From Gordonia neofelifaecis NRRL B-59395 (GTDB lineage Bacteria > Actinomycetota > Actinomycetes > Mycobacteriales > Mycobacteriaceae), in NCBI RefSeq assembly GCF_000192435.1, contig NZ_AEUD01000015.1:62001-126000 (forward strand): DNA of 64,000 nucleotides. The letters run 5' to 3'. Shown one piece after another: positions 28,001-36,705 of this stretch (within the stretch, counting starts at the first letter, position 1; each line of letters starts with the position of its first letter). The position numbers and the translations under genes were made by a program. The notes beneath the pieces were generated by a model. That model was not told where the DNA came from. It was given only the letters and a program-made list of their open reading frames with translations, and searched no databases.

Positions 28001-28729
28001 ACGGCTGCCGGCGCCGCCGAACGCGACGCGGGGATCCGTGCCGCCGCCGCCGAACTGCTGCGGCAGAACATCGCGCCTCTGAGCCGTAAGGTCGCCTCGA
28101 GTCTTCCGCCGGCCGCCAAGCTGTCGCTCAGCCAGAGTCCGTACCCGGACGTCGACGCCCTGCTGTCGGACTGCACGGGCCGCGCCGTCGATGACGTGCT
28201 GGCTGGCGAGACGGCAGTCGGAGACCTCCGGACGCCGGCCGACTTCGACGCGCTGTCCGCGCGAGTAGCACCGGTGGTCCGCTCCCGGGCACCGGAGTAC
28301 TTCGACGCCGCGGTCGCCGCCCTCGCCGAGTACAGCCCAGTGCGGCGGGCCATCGACGCGCGCACCGGAACGCTCGCCGCCGACGACGTCGCCGATCAGC
28401 TCGCGAACTTGATCTTCGACGGTTTCGTCGGTGCGACTCCGCTCGAACATCTACGGTCGCTCCCCCGCTATCTGACCGCAGCACGACTGCGTCTGGAGGC
28501 GCTCCCGTCCGCGGGTTCCCGCGACAACAACGCGATGGCCGCGATCGACCGGGTGATCGTCGCCTGGAATCAACGGTCCGCCCAGGTTCCCGCCGGGCGG
28601 CAGGACGACCTGAACGAGATGGTGCAGTGGCGCCTCGAAGAGCTTCGGGTCAGCCTGTTCGCACAGCAGCTCGGCACCAGCGGAGCGGTCTCCGAGCAGC
28701 GCATCGTGAAGGCGATCGCGAAATTCTAG
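25004..28729 (+). CDS. hrpA: ATP-dependent RNA helicase HrpA (DEAH)
   Basis: The 1241-residue protein is close to the full length of HrpA-type DEAH-box helicases. Walker [10 protein letters not shown] is at 52-60 and DEAH at 146-149. [11 protein letters not shown] is motif III, and [12 protein letters not shown] is motif VI. The HA2/ratchet, OB and long DUF3418 C-terminal regions follow. HrpA resolves stalled ribosomes on mRNA in Escherichia coli. The gene ends in a 4-bp overlap with convergent nrdR. Confidence 0.95.
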   Translation: MSSPISSPAESPAPSSPAPSLNISYPPELPVSACRDEIAEAIATHQVVVIAGETGSGKTTQLPKICLELGRTSIGHTQPRRIAATSVANRIADELGTEIGDAVGYQVRFSDKAGKNTKIKVMTDGILLREIGRDPQLRGYDTIIIDEAHERSLNIDFLLGYLKQLLSRRPDLKLIITSATIEPDRFARHFAGAEQSVPILEVSGRTYPVEIRYRPRENPDTDHDDLDQIAAIDAAVGELWSHDRGDILVFLPTERDIRDTADALRRRTDADIVPLFARLSVAEQQRVFAPSNGRRIVLATNVAETSLTVPGIRYVIDAGTARISRYSTRTKVTRLPVERVSQASARQRAGRCGRVAPGICIRLYSEDDFDGRPEYTDPEILRSNLAAVILSMLSLRLGDINDFPFVQAPDPRAVRDGMALLSELGAVTETDSATARLTKVGKELARLPVDPRLGRMLVAGHDNGCLDHMLVITAALALPDVREFPSEKREAANTAHRRHAVPGSEFLGQVKLWQYLAEKRAELSGNQFRKMCEREFLHYLRIREWLDLHRQLKRTVGDLKWQTPATEVDPAAVHRSVLSGLLTNVGARQGDTRDYLGTRGTKFAIFPGSFLSNKPPAFVVSAELVETSRLFAHTVASVDPAWVEEIAGDLVTRTYSEPHWSTKRGAVMAYEKVSLYGVPLVAQRRVNYGPIDPKTSHEIFIREALVAGRWRNRHAFAAHNADLLREAEETEHRARRRDLRISDEDLHQFYSARVPSNVVSTRHFDSWWKKAGRTDPTLLNLRPEDLQSDDAPVAADYPAAWQQGEARLELRYNFEPGAPDDGVTVVIPRPLVVHVRDSGFDWLVPGMRAELATALIKSLPKGLRKSMSPASRYADLALGRLSARSEPITTGLARELSAISGVSLAPRDFNLSSLPPHLRMHFAVTDDKGAIIARGDRLAALRDELSGDSGRTEAAPTHRVWNAEGLGTLADSETATVAGQTITRYPTLTVVPGQGVRVTTAAGAAERDAGIRAAAAELLRQNIAPLSRKVASSLPPAAKLSLSQSPYPDVDALLSDCTGRAVDDVLAGETAVGDLRTPADFDALSARVAPVVRSRAPEYFDAAVAALAEYSPVRRAIDARTGTLAADDVADQLANLIFDGFVGATPLEHLRSLPRYLTAARLRLEALPSAGSRDNNAMAAIDRVIVAWNQRSAQVPAGRQDDLNEMVQWRLEELRVSLFAQQLGTSGAVSEQRIVKAIAKF

Positions 28730-29175
28730 TGCCGGTCGCGCCGGAGATCGTCGATCTCACGCTGGAAATCGTCCGCCGACTCGAACGAGCGGTACACGGA
28801 CGCGAATCGGAGGTAGGCCACCTCGTCGAGATCTCGCAGCGGTCCGAGAATCGCGAGCCCCACTTCATTGCTCGGAATCTCCGCAGATCCCGACGACCGG
28901 ACCGTGTCCTCCACTTGCACAGCGAGTTTCGCGAGAGCGTCCTCATCGACCTGGCGGCCCTGGCATGCACGCCGCACACCCTTCATGACCTTCTCACGGC
29001 TGAAAGGCTCCGAGATTCCGTTGCGCTTGACGACGGAGAGCACCGCCGACTCGACTGTGCTGAAACGACGGCCGCATTCATTGCACGACCTGCGGCGACG
29101 GATCACCTGGCCGTCATCGGCGACTCGGGAATCGACCACACGAGTGTCGTCGTTCTTGCAGAACGGGCAGCGCAT
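28726..29175 (-). CDS. nrdR: Ribonucleotide reductase repressor NrdR
   Basis: The 149-residue protein senses dATP/ATP and represses nrd genes. The zinc ribbon cysteines are Cys3, Cys6, Cys31 and Cys34; the ATP-cone domain follows ([19 protein letters not shown]). ATG 29175 (MRCPFC) is the conserved start; longer frames are spurious. It lies between hrpA and chiZ/lexA as in mycobacteria, and is probably transcribed together with or from within the chiZ unit. Confidence 0.96.
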   Translation of the reverse strand: MRCPFCKNDDTRVVDSRVADDGQVIRRRRSCNECGRRFSTVESAVLSVVKRNGISEPFSREKVMKGVRRACQGRQVDEDALAKLAVQVEDTVRSSGSAEIPSNEVGLAILGPLRDLDEVAYLRFASVYRSFESADDFQREIDDLRRDRH

Positions 29176-29208
29176 GCCAAGAGAATACCCGCACGCCATA
29201 CGCCGGCC

Positions 29209-29889
29209 TCAGCCGTACTGGGGCGCGATGATCGCCTGTCCGACATGCAGACCCGACGTCTCGAGTCCGTTCAGTTCACGCAGCTGCGCGATGACGCCGT
29301 CGGTGGGCAGGCTCGGCGCGATCCGCTCTGCCAGTGCGCTCAGTGACTCACCGGATCTGACATAGACCACCTGCGTCGCGCCGGGCGTCGCCGGGGTGGC
29401 CGCATCCTGGTAGCCGGCTCCCACGATTGCCAGCAACCACACCATGCCCGCCAGTACCCCGCCGCCGACGAGCGCGCCGACCCAGCGGCGCCGGCGGTAG
29501 ACCGCCACGGACTCCGGTGCGACAAGACTCCGCCGCTGCGCCTTCGCCGTATCGAACACTTGCGCAGCAGTGAACGCCTCGGATGCAGTGCGCTCGTTCT
29601 CCGCTTCGAACACGCGAACGGTATCGACGTAGTTCGAACGATCGACACGAACGCTCCGCCGCACCTCGACGGGGCGGCGTCGTTCACCGCCCTGGCGACG
29701 CTCCGACCGACCTGTCGGAAAGCAGACCTCCTGCCCCGCGGCGCTTGCCGGCGTGGCGGAATCCCGCAGGGCCACCACCGGAATATCGCAGGTCATGGCC
29801 GCCTCCGTCGGCGAGATCTCCGTCGAACGACGACCCGCAGTCACACGAGCCGACCGTCGGGCCGGGGCTGTCGCAGTCCTGGTGCTCAT
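29209..29889 (-). CDS. chiZ: ChiZ-like LysM membrane protein (SOS-linked division inhibitor)
   Basis: The 226-residue protein has a basic cytoplasmic N-terminal region, one membrane helix (WVGALVGGGVLAGMVWLLAI, about 140-160) and an extracellular LysM domain (VYVRSGESLSALAERIAPSL... to IIAPQYG). It matches Rv2719c/ChiZ, which inhibits septation after DNA damage and is divergent from lexA. ATG 29889 has GGAGACGAGTG upstream. The promoter region holds an SOS box at 29971-29986 and a weaker match at 29903-29918. Confidence 0.85.
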   Translation of the reverse strand: MSTRTATAPARRSARVTAGRRSTEISPTEAAMTCDIPVVALRDSATPASAAGQEVCFPTGRSERRQGGERRRPVEVRRSVRVDRSNYVDTVRVFEAENERTASEAFTAAQVFDTAKAQRRSLVAPESVAVYRRRRWVGALVGGGVLAGMVWLLAIVGAGYQDAATPATPGATQVVYVRSGESLSALAERIAPSLPTDGVIAQLRELNGLETSGLHVGQAIIAPQYG

Positions 29890-29970
29890 CACTCGTCTCC
29901 AATCGCTCATATGTTCGAAGCACTCTTGTTCGATAGTTAACACCAGGGGCCCGACAACCGCCGACACGCG

Positions 29971-29986
29971 TCGAACAATTGTTTGA
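29971..29986. promoter_or_regulatory. SOS box shared by chiZ and lexA
   Basis: TCGAAC-AATT-GTTTGA matches the actinobacterial LexA consensus TCGAAC-N4-GTTCGA at 11 of 12 defined bases. It overlaps the lexA -35 box, so LexA would repress both divergent genes. Confidence 0.85.
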
Positions 29987-30011
29987 GTTTTGTGACCTAC
30001 TCAACTAACCT
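29983..30011 (+). promoter_or_regulatory. lexA promoter
   Basis: TTGAGT (29983-29988) and TAACCT (30006-30011) are 17 bp apart. The -35 box overlaps the SOS box. Predicted start is about 30 bp before the lexA GTG. Confidence 0.6.
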
Positions 30012-30050
30012 TTGGACATCGATCGAACACAGCTGACGAAAGGCCCGACC

Positions 30051-30731
30051 GTGACCGACACGCCCGATCCGCTGCTCTCGACCGCCACCCTGGAGGCGTC
30101 GCTCACTCAGCGTCAGCGGGAGGTGCTCGAGGTCATTCGGAAGTCGGTCCGCGAGCGCGGCTACCCGCCGAGCATCCGGGAGATCGGCGAGGCCGTCGGC
30201 CTGACCTCCACGTCGTCGGTCGCGCATCAGCTCCGCACCCTCGAACGCCGCGGACTGCTCAAGCGCGATCCTCATCGTCCGCGTGCGGTGAACGTGCGCG
30301 ACGATCAGCGGACTCCACCGGCCGGCGCCGCCGAGGTCGACGGCGACGCACTTCCCACCCCGACCTTTGTTCCCGTGCTGGGCCGGATCGCGGCCGGCGG
30401 TCCGATTCTCGCCGAACAGGCTGTCGAAGAGGTCTTCCCGATGCCGCGCGAGCTCGTGGGCGACGGTTCGCTGTTCATGCTGCGCGTGGTCGGCGAGTCG
30501 ATGATCGACGCGGCGATCTGCGACGGCGACTGGGTCGTCGTCCGTCAGCAGAACGTCGCGGAGAACGGCGACATCGTCGCCGCGATGATCGACGGCGAAG
30601 CGACGGTCAAGACGTTCAAGCGCGTCGACGGCCACGTGTGGCTCATGCCGCACAACGAGCATTTCGAACCCATCCCGGGCGACGACGCCGCCGTGCTCGG
30701 CAAGGTCGTCACGGTGATGCGCCGCATCTGA
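30051..30731 (+). CDS. lexA: SOS repressor LexA
   Basis: The 226-residue protein represses DNA-damage genes and cleaves itself when RecA filaments form. The winged HTH is at about 20-75. The cleavage bond is Ala115-Gly116 (RIAAGGP); the catalytic dyad is Ser150 (VVGESMID) and Lys187 (ATVKTFK). GTG 30051 follows GAAAGG and agrees with homologues. The gene lies opposite chiZ with a shared SOS box. Confidence 0.97.
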   Translation: MTDTPDPLLSTATLEASLTQRQREVLEVIRKSVRERGYPPSIREIGEAVGLTSTSSVAHQLRTLERRGLLKRDPHRPRAVNVRDDQRTPPAGAAEVDGDALPTPTFVPVLGRIAAGGPILAEQAVEEVFPMPRELVGDGSLFMLRVVGESMIDAAICDGDWVVVRQQNVAENGDIVAAMIDGEATVKTFKRVDGHVWLMPHNEHFEPIPGDDAAVLGKVVTVMRRI

Positions 30732-30743
30732 CGGCGGATCGAC

Positions 30744-32456
30744 TCAGACGTCCAGCACCGACCTCGCGGCAGCGCGCGCCGACGCCGGATCGACCGTGGC
30801 GACCGCGGCGACCGCGGCGGCTCGGCACTGCTCCACGCTGACACCACCGACACGCAGGCCGACGGCGGCCGCAGCCGCGGGCGCCGCCGACAACGAGGTC
30901 ACACCGAGGCCGATCAGCACGCAGGCGAGCAACGGATCGGCTGCGGCCTCGCCGCAGACGCCGACCGGCTTGCCGAGCTTCACCCCCGCGTCGCCGACTC
31001 GCTGAATCAAGGCGAGGACGGCGGGCTGCCACGGGTCGGTCAGCGCGGCGAGATCCGGTGACATCCGGTCCGCGGCCATCGTGTACTGCGTCAGATCGTT
31101 CGTTCCGATCGAGACGAAGTCGACCTCGCCCAGAATCGCCTCGGCGAGGATGGCAGCCGACGGCACCTCGACCATCACGCCCGGAATCAGCCCGCGGTCA
31201 CGGACCTGCGCCGCGAACTCGCGCGCCTCGTCCACAGTCGCGATCATCGGCGCCATCACCCACGGGACGGCACGACCATCACCCCGGGCGGCCTCGGCCA
31301 GGGCGTCGAGCTGATTGTTCCGGATCGCGGGATACGTCTGCACGATCCGGTTGCCACGCACACCCATCGCCGGGTTCGGCTCCTCGGCGTGGTTGACGAA
31401 CTTCAATGGTTTGTCCGACCCCGCGTCGAGCGTGCGAATCACCACCTTCTGGCCGGGAAACGCATCGATGACCTCGCGGTACAGCGCCACCTGCTCGTCG
31501 AGGGCAGGCTCCGACGCCCGGTCCAGGAAGGCCAACTCGGTGCGGAAGAGACCGACGCCCTCCACCGGCGCCTGCGCACCCGACCGCGCGGACACTCCGT
31601 CGGCCACATTGGCCAGGATCGCGACCGGATGCCCGTCCGACGTCCGACCCGGTCCCCGCCACGCGGAGATCCTCGCCGCGGTCTCCCGAGCCCGGGTCAC
31701 CGCCTCCGCGATGACCGCACCGTCGGGCGAGAGGCCGACCGTGCCGGCGTCGCCGTCGACGTATCCGAGGCCACCCGCCGGAATCTCGTCGAGGTCGGAT
31801 GCCGCGACCACGCAGGGAATCGCGAGCTGGCGCGCGATGATCGCAGTATGGCTGCTGGGGCCGCCCAGCCGCATGCCGAGCCCGATGACCCGCTCCGGAT
31901 CGAGTCCGGCGGTGTCCGCCGGCGCGAGGTCGTCGGCCAGCAGGATCGACGGCACCTCGGGATTGGGGATGCCGGGCTCGGGCAGGCCGAGCATCTCGGC
32001 GACCACTCGGTCGCGGACGTCCTTCAGATCGGTCACCCGCTCCGCCATCAGTCCGCCGAGCTTGGTGAACATCTCGACGAATTGCTCGGTGGCGGCGATG
32101 GCCGCGAGGGGTGCGGGCACTCCCTGTTTGATCGACTTCTCCGCCGCCGACGCCCACCCGCGGTCCCGAGCGAGACCCGCCGTCGCGGTGAGGACTTCGG
32201 CAGCCACGCCGGTGCTGTGCGAGGCGCGCTCGGCCAAGCGATCCGCGACCGCACCGGCGGCGGCCGCGAAGCGCTGCATCTCGGCCTCGCGGAGATCCTC
32301 CACCACCGTGGCGTCGTCGATTCCGTCGAACTCCGGGCGGGCGCCGGGTCGGATGATCGGGCCGTACGCCAGTCCTCCGACGACCGGTGTGCCGGAGACG
32401 ATCATTTCGGCTCCGTAGGGGTTGTCGGCCTGCACGCGGGATGTCACCTCGGTCAT
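30744..32456 (-). CDS. ptsI: PTS enzyme I (phosphoenolpyruvate-protein phosphotransferase)
   Basis: The 570-residue enzyme takes phosphate from PEP and passes it to HPr. The active histidine is His203 (GGPSSHTAIIAR). The PEP-binding barrel follows, with FLRTEL-like GLFRTELAFLDR, NDLTQYTMAADR and VCGEAAADPLL. ATG 32456 is preceded by a promoter so close that the mRNA is probably leaderless. It is divergent from the fruR-fruK-fruA-ptsH operon, so the window encodes every component of a fructose PTS. Confidence 0.96.
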   Translation of the reverse strand: MTEVTSRVQADNPYGAEMIVSGTPVVGGLAYGPIIRPGARPEFDGIDDATVVEDLREAEMQRFAAAAGAVADRLAERASHSTGVAAEVLTATAGLARDRGWASAAEKSIKQGVPAPLAAIAATEQFVEMFTKLGGLMAERVTDLKDVRDRVVAEMLGLPEPGIPNPEVPSILLADDLAPADTAGLDPERVIGLGMRLGGPSSHTAIIARQLAIPCVVAASDLDEIPAGGLGYVDGDAGTVGLSPDGAVIAEAVTRARETAARISAWRGPGRTSDGHPVAILANVADGVSARSGAQAPVEGVGLFRTELAFLDRASEPALDEQVALYREVIDAFPGQKVVIRTLDAGSDKPLKFVNHAEEPNPAMGVRGNRIVQTYPAIRNNQLDALAEAARGDGRAVPWVMAPMIATVDEAREFAAQVRDRGLIPGVMVEVPSAAILAEAILGEVDFVSIGTNDLTQYTMAADRMSPDLAALTDPWQPAVLALIQRVGDAGVKLGKPVGVCGEAAADPLLACVLIGLGVTSLSAAPAAAAAVGLRVGGVSVEQCRAAAVAAVATVDPASARAAARSVLDV

Positions 32457-32463
32457 GTGAGAC

Positions 32464-32491
32464 AGATTACAAGAAGTCCTTGACTCGTCAA
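32464..32491 (-). promoter_or_regulatory. ptsI promoter with palindrome over -35
   Basis: On the minus strand TTGACG (complement of 32486-32491) and TAATCT (complement of 32464-32469) are 16 bp apart. The palindrome TTGAC-TC-GTCAA (32480-32491) covers the -35 box. The -10 ends 8 nt before the ATG, so the transcript is nearly leaderless. Confidence 0.65.
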
Positions 32492-32530
32492 CAAGGAACC
32501 ATGTAAACAAAGAAACAGATCAACTTAATT

Positions 32531-32553
32531 CCACAGATATCCACATTCTGTGG
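32531..32553 (+). promoter_or_regulatory. Inverted repeat upstream of fruR
   Basis: CCACAGA and TCTGTGG are 7-bp arms around 9 bp, 25 bp before fruR. TGTGGATATCTGTGG-like direct repeats occur within it. It is a plausible FruR operator. Confidence 0.5.
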
Positions 32554-32577
32554 CGCGGCACACGACCGGGAGGCCTG

Positions 32578-33348
32578 ATGTACGCCGAAGAACGCCAGTC
32601 GGCGATCGCAACCGAAGTCCGGTCCCGCGGACGCGTGTCCGTGGCCGATCTCGCCGCTCGATTCTCCGTCACCGGCGAGACGGTCCGGCGCGACCTCGCG
32701 ATCCTCCAGCGCAGCGGACACCTGGTCCGCGTTCACGGCGGCGCCGTGCGACACGACGTCGCCGCCGTGGTCGATGAACCGGACCTCGTGGTGCGCGAAG
32801 AGACTCACCGGGCCGAGAAGATCGCCATCGGCGCCGCCGCCGTCGCATTCCTGCCCGCCGACGGCGGTTCCGTTCTGATCGACGCCGGGACCACCACGCT
32901 GCAGCTCGCCCTCGCGATCCACGCGGACACCCGGCTGAGCTACGTGACCAACAGCGTCCAGATCGCCGGGGTGGTCGCCGACCTCCCCGGGGCCGGGGTG
33001 CTGCTCACCGGCGGCCGACTCCGTCCGAAGACCGGTGCCGCGGTCGGGTCCGAAGCCGTGGACATGCTGGGCCGTGTGCGCGCATCGGTCGGCTTCCTCG
33101 GCACGAACGGCCTGTCGGTGGCCCACGGCCTGTCCACCCCGGACCCCGACGAGGCCGCGACCAAACGGGCGATGCTCGCCGCCTGTGCGACCACCATCGT
33201 GCTGGCCGACTCATCGAAGATCAATCGGGAGGAACTCATGAGCTTCGGCGGTCTCGACGACTTCGACGTCCTCATCACCGACGGCGGGATCGATCGCGGG
33301 TTCGCCGACGAACTGCGCGCTCGCGAGATCGAGGTGGTGATCGCATGA
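32578..33348 (+). CDS. fruR: DeoR/GlpR-family regulator of fructose PTS
   Basis: The 256-residue protein has an N-terminal DeoR winged HTH (VSVADLAARFSVTGETVRRDL) and a C-terminal sugar-phosphate-sensing domain with SVLIDAGTTT and LTGGRLRPKTGAAVG. It is the first gene of the fruR-fruK-fruA-ptsH operon and overlaps fruK by 4 bp (ATGA). By analogy with Corynebacterium FruR it represses fruRKA and ptsI, relieved by fructose 1-phosphate. Confidence 0.92.
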   Translation: MYAEERQSAIATEVRSRGRVSVADLAARFSVTGETVRRDLAILQRSGHLVRVHGGAVRHDVAAVVDEPDLVVREETHRAEKIAIGAAAVAFLPADGGSVLIDAGTTTLQLALAIHADTRLSYVTNSVQIAGVVADLPGAGVLLTGGRLRPKTGAAVGSEAVDMLGRVRASVGFLGTNGLSVAHGLSTPDPDEAATKRAMLAACATTIVLADSSKINREELMSFGGLDDFDVLITDGGIDRGFADELRAREIEVVIA

Positions 33349-34292
33349 TCGTCACCGTCACCGCCAACCCCAGCACCGATCGAACCGTCGAACTTCCGGG
33401 CCGGCTCGAACGCGGTGAGGTGCACCGCGCCGTCCGCGTCGTGGATCAGCCGGGCGGCAAGGGGATCAACGTCTCGCGGGTGATCCGGGCCGCCGGGCTC
33501 CCCACGCTGGCCGTGCTCCCCTCGCGCGCAGACGATCCGTTCATCGATCGGCTCCGCGGAGTCGCACTGCCGCACCAGGCGGTCCCGGTGGACGGCTCCG
33601 TCCGCACCAACATCACGATCGCCGAACCCGACGGCACGACCACCAAGATCAACGACACCGGCACCGTCGTCTCGACCACCACCGCCGCCGAGTTGCTCGC
33701 GGCGATCGTGGCGCGGGCGGAATCCGCCGACTGGCTCGCGCTGTGCGGCTCGCTTCCCCCCGGGCTGCCCGACGGCTGGTACGCCGAACTGCTGACCGCG
33801 ACGTCCGAGCTCCGGTGCCGGGTCGCCGTCGACACCTCGGGCGCTCCCCTGGCCGCCGTGGTCGACGCGGCCCCGGACCTCCTCAAGCCGAATGCCGAGG
33901 AGTTGGCCGAACTCACCGGAGCCGATCCGACGGCGATGGAACGAGAGGCCGCCGACGGCGATCCCGGAGGCGCCGTCCGCGCATCGCGTGCACTGTCCGA
34001 TCGAACCGGAGGGTCGGTGCTCACCACCCTCGGCGGGGCGGGCGCGCTGCTCACCACGCCGGCGGGTGTCTGGTTCGCCTCCGCCCCGCGCGTCGCCGTG
34101 CGAAGCACCGTCGGCGCCGGCGACGCCTCGCTGGCCGGCCTGCTCATCGCGAGCCTGCGCGGCGCCGACGAAGAAGGCCTGCTTCGCAGCGCGGTGGCCC
34201 ACGGATCCGCCGCCGCCGCGCTGCCCGGAACCACGCCGCCGACACCCGACCTCGTCGACGAGACGGGGATCGCCGTCACCCGCCTCTCCTGA
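33345..34292 (+). CDS. fruK: 1-phosphofructokinase
   Basis: The 315-residue PfkB-family kinase converts fructose 1-phosphate to fructose 1,6-bisphosphate. It opens with VTANPSTDRTVELPG and has GGKGINVSRV near residue 38. The signature DTSGAPL and the C-terminal STVGAGDASLAG carry the substrate and the catalytic aspartate. It overlaps fruR by 4 bp and precedes the fructose permease, which fixes the substrate assignment. Confidence 0.94.
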   Translation: MIVTVTANPSTDRTVELPGRLERGEVHRAVRVVDQPGGKGINVSRVIRAAGLPTLAVLPSRADDPFIDRLRGVALPHQAVPVDGSVRTNITIAEPDGTTTKINDTGTVVSTTTAAELLAAIVARAESADWLALCGSLPPGLPDGWYAELLTATSELRCRVAVDTSGAPLAAVVDAAPDLLKPNAEELAELTGADPTAMEREAADGDPGGAVRASRALSDRTGGSVLTTLGGAGALLTTPAGVWFASAPRVAVRSTVGAGDASLAGLLIASLRGADEEGLLRSAVAHGSAAAALPGTTPPTPDLVDETGIAVTRLS

Positions 34293-34354
34293 CCGATCCG
34301 TCCCGAACCCGCCGATCCCGACCACCGACTGATCTCGAAACCGATGGAGCCATC

Positions 34355-36376
34355 ATGTCCGAACCCATCATCACCCCGGAGCTGGTCCTGCTCGACACCG
34401 ATGCCGGTCCCGATTCGGCGAGCGTGATCGCCGCACTCGCCGCACTCGTCGCGAGATCGGGACGCTGCACCGATCCCGACCAGCTCGCCGCCGCCGCACG
34501 AGAGCGTGAAGAGAAGTCGGCGACCGGACTGCCCGGCGGGATCGCGATCCCGCATGCCCGCGTGGAATCGGTGACCGCGCCGACCCTCGCGATGGCCCGG
34601 CTGAGCCGGCGGGCCGATTTCGGCGGCCCGGACGGTCCGGCCGACATCGTCTTCCTCATCGCCGCACCGGCCGGTGCGGCGGGCGAGCACATGAAGGTCC
34701 TCAGTTCGCTGGCCCGGGCCCTCGTCCGGCCGGAGTTCGTCTCGTCCCTGCGCGACGCGCCCGACGCCGACGCCGTCGTCGAGCTCGTCCAGACCGCGGT
34801 CGACGGTGGACCCAGGCCTGCCGCCACGGCCACGGCCGCGGCCGGTCAGGACGCCGCTCCGGCGGCTGCGCCGACCACCCGGATCCTCGCGGTCACCGCC
34901 TGTCCGACCGGGATCGCCCACACCTACATGGCGGCCGATGCGCTGAAACTCGCCGCCGAACGCGCGGGCGTGGACTTCGAGGTCGAGACTCAGGGGTCCA
35001 CCGGCTCCACCCCCTTCGCCCCCGAGACGATCGCGGCGGCCGACGTCGTGGTCTTCGCCACGGACGTCGGAGTGAAGGGCCGAGACCGCTTCGTCGGCAA
35101 GCCGGTGGTCGCCTCCGGCGTCAAGCGCGCGATCAATGAGCCGGACGCCATGATCGCCGAGGCGGTGCGAACCGCCGCCGACCCGGACGCCGCCACCGTC
35201 TCCGGCGACGGCGCCGCCGCCTCGGACGCGCCGACCGCGTCGCGCGTCGGCATCGGCGGACAGCTCAAACAGGCACTGCTCACGGGCGTGAGCTACATGA
35301 TCCCGTTCGTGGCCGCCGGCGGCCTGCTGATGGCCCTCGGCTTCCTGCTGGCCGGTTACGAGATCGCCAATTCGACCGTCCAGAAGGGCATGTCGGACGG
35401 CATGTACTACGCGCTGCACTACAGCCTGTGGGATCTGCCGCCCGACGGTCTGATGGCCTACCTCGGCGGCGTCAGTTTCGCGATCGGCAATCTCGCGATC
35501 GGCCTGATGGTCGCCGTCCTCGCCGGCTACATCGCGTACGCGATCGCCGACCGGCCAGGACTCGCACCCGGCTTCACCGCGGGACTGATCGCCGTCGCGG
35601 TCGACGCCGGCTTCATCGGCGGTCTGGTCGGTGGTCTACTCGCGGGCGTGGTTGCGTTGTGGCTGTCCCGCATCCCGCTTCCGCAATGGGCCCGAGGACT
35701 CCAGCCCGTGGTGATCATCCCGCTGGTCGGCACCCTGATCACCGGGTTCGTGATGTTCGCGCTCCTGGCACGACCGCTCGCCTGGGTGAACACCTCGCTC
35801 GAGGATTGGCTCAACTCGATGTCCGGCAGCTCCAAAGTGGCGCTCGGCATCGTCATCGGCCTGATGATGTGCTTCGACCTCGGTGGTCCCGTCAACAAGG
35901 CCGCATACGCGTTCGGCGTCGCCGGACTCGGACTGGCCGGCGCGGGCGTCGCGCAGTGGGAGATCATGGCCGCGGTGATGGCCGCGGGCATGGTGCCACC
36001 GCTCGCGCTCGCTCTCGCCACCACTCTCCGCCCGTCGGCGTTCACCGAGCCGGAACGAGAGAACGGCAAGGCCGCATGGCTGCTCGGCGCGTCATTCATC
36101 TCGGAGGGAGCGATCCCCTTCGCCGCCGCCGATCCGCTGCGCGTGATCCCCTCCATGATGCTCGGCGGCGCCGTCACCGGCGCTCTGTCCATGGCGATGA
36201 GCGTCCAGTGCCGGGCACCTCACGGCGGTGTGTTCGTTCTGTTCGCGATGAACGGCACGTGGTGGAAGTTCCTGATCGCTATCGTGGCGGGTGTGATCGT
36301 CTCCGCCGTCGCGGTCCTGGCCGCCAAGCAGTACCAGCCGAACGCGGAGAAGGCCCCCGAACCCGCCACGGTCTGA
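34355..36376 (+). CDS. fruA: PTS fructose transporter subunit IIABC
   Basis: The 673-residue membrane protein imports and phosphorylates fructose. Domain order is EIIA (His67, GIAIPHAR), an alanine-rich linker, EIIB (Cys183, VTACPTGIAHTY) and EIIC from about residue 300 with about nine membrane segments, including VSYMIPFVAAGG and the GGPVNKAAYAF loop. ATG 34355 has GATGGAG upstream. It lies 62 bp after fruK and 48 bp before ptsH. Confidence 0.95.
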   Translation: MSEPIITPELVLLDTDAGPDSASVIAALAALVARSGRCTDPDQLAAAAREREEKSATGLPGGIAIPHARVESVTAPTLAMARLSRRADFGGPDGPADIVFLIAAPAGAAGEHMKVLSSLARALVRPEFVSSLRDAPDADAVVELVQTAVDGGPRPAATATAAAGQDAAPAAAPTTRILAVTACPTGIAHTYMAADALKLAAERAGVDFEVETQGSTGSTPFAPETIAAADVVVFATDVGVKGRDRFVGKPVVASGVKRAINEPDAMIAEAVRTAADPDAATVSGDGAAASDAPTASRVGIGGQLKQALLTGVSYMIPFVAAGGLLMALGFLLAGYEIANSTVQKGMSDGMYYALHYSLWDLPPDGLMAYLGGVSFAIGNLAIGLMVAVLAGYIAYAIADRPGLAPGFTAGLIAVAVDAGFIGGLVGGLLAGVVALWLSRIPLPQWARGLQPVVIIPLVGTLITGFVMFALLARPLAWVNTSLEDWLNSMSGSSKVALGIVIGLMMCFDLGGPVNKAAYAFGVAGLGLAGAGVAQWEIMAAVMAAGMVPPLALALATTLRPSAFTEPERENGKAAWLLGASFISEGAIPFAAADPLRVIPSMMLGGAVTGALSMAMSVQCRAPHGGVFVLFAMNGTWWKFLIAIVAGVIVSAVAVLAAKQYQPNAEKAPEPATV

Positions 36377-36424
36377 GCTCCACCAGCAGCACCGAACCCC
36401 CGTATGAAACGAGAGAGGCACACC

Positions 36425-36685
36425 ATGCCAAGCACCACCGTCACCGTCGGATCCGCCGTCGGCCTGCACGCCCGTCCGGCGTCCGTCATCTCCGAGGCGG
36501 CGACCGCCCTCGGCGTCGCAGTCACGTTGTCCGTCGACGGCGGGGACCCGGTCGACGCGGGCAGCGCGCTGATGATCATGACCCTCGGCGCTGAGAAGGG
36601 CACCGCGGTCACCGTGGAGAGCGACGATCAGTCCGCCGTCGATCAGATCGCGGCGCTCGTGGCCCAGGACCTCGACGCCGAGTGA
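36425..36685 (+). CDS. ptsH: Phosphocarrier protein HPr
   Basis: The 86-residue protein relays phosphate from enzyme I to FruA. The phosphorylated histidine is His15 (GLHARPAS). A serine at about 47 (VDAGSALM) occupies the HPr-kinase site position, although actinobacteria usually lack that kinase. The ATG follows GAGAGGCACACC. It is the last gene of the fructose operon. Confidence 0.95.
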   Translation: MPSTTVTVGSAVGLHARPASVISEAATALGVAVTLSVDGGDPVDAGSALMIMTLGAEKGTAVTVESDDQSAVDQIAALVAQDLDAE

Positions 36686-36705
36686 ACCCCGCGGTCGGGG
36701 AGTTC
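36684..36705. terminator. Short bidirectional hairpin between ptsH and hflX
   Basis: GAACCCCG and CGGGGAGTTC pair around CGGT with one small bulge. It fills the 18-bp gap between convergent ptsH and hflX. Confidence 0.5.

Noticed and set aside
29903-29918. Second SOS box at chiZ
   Set aside because: TCGAAC is present but the other half-site matches only 4 of 6 bases; kept as a weak match and not listed as a separate feature.
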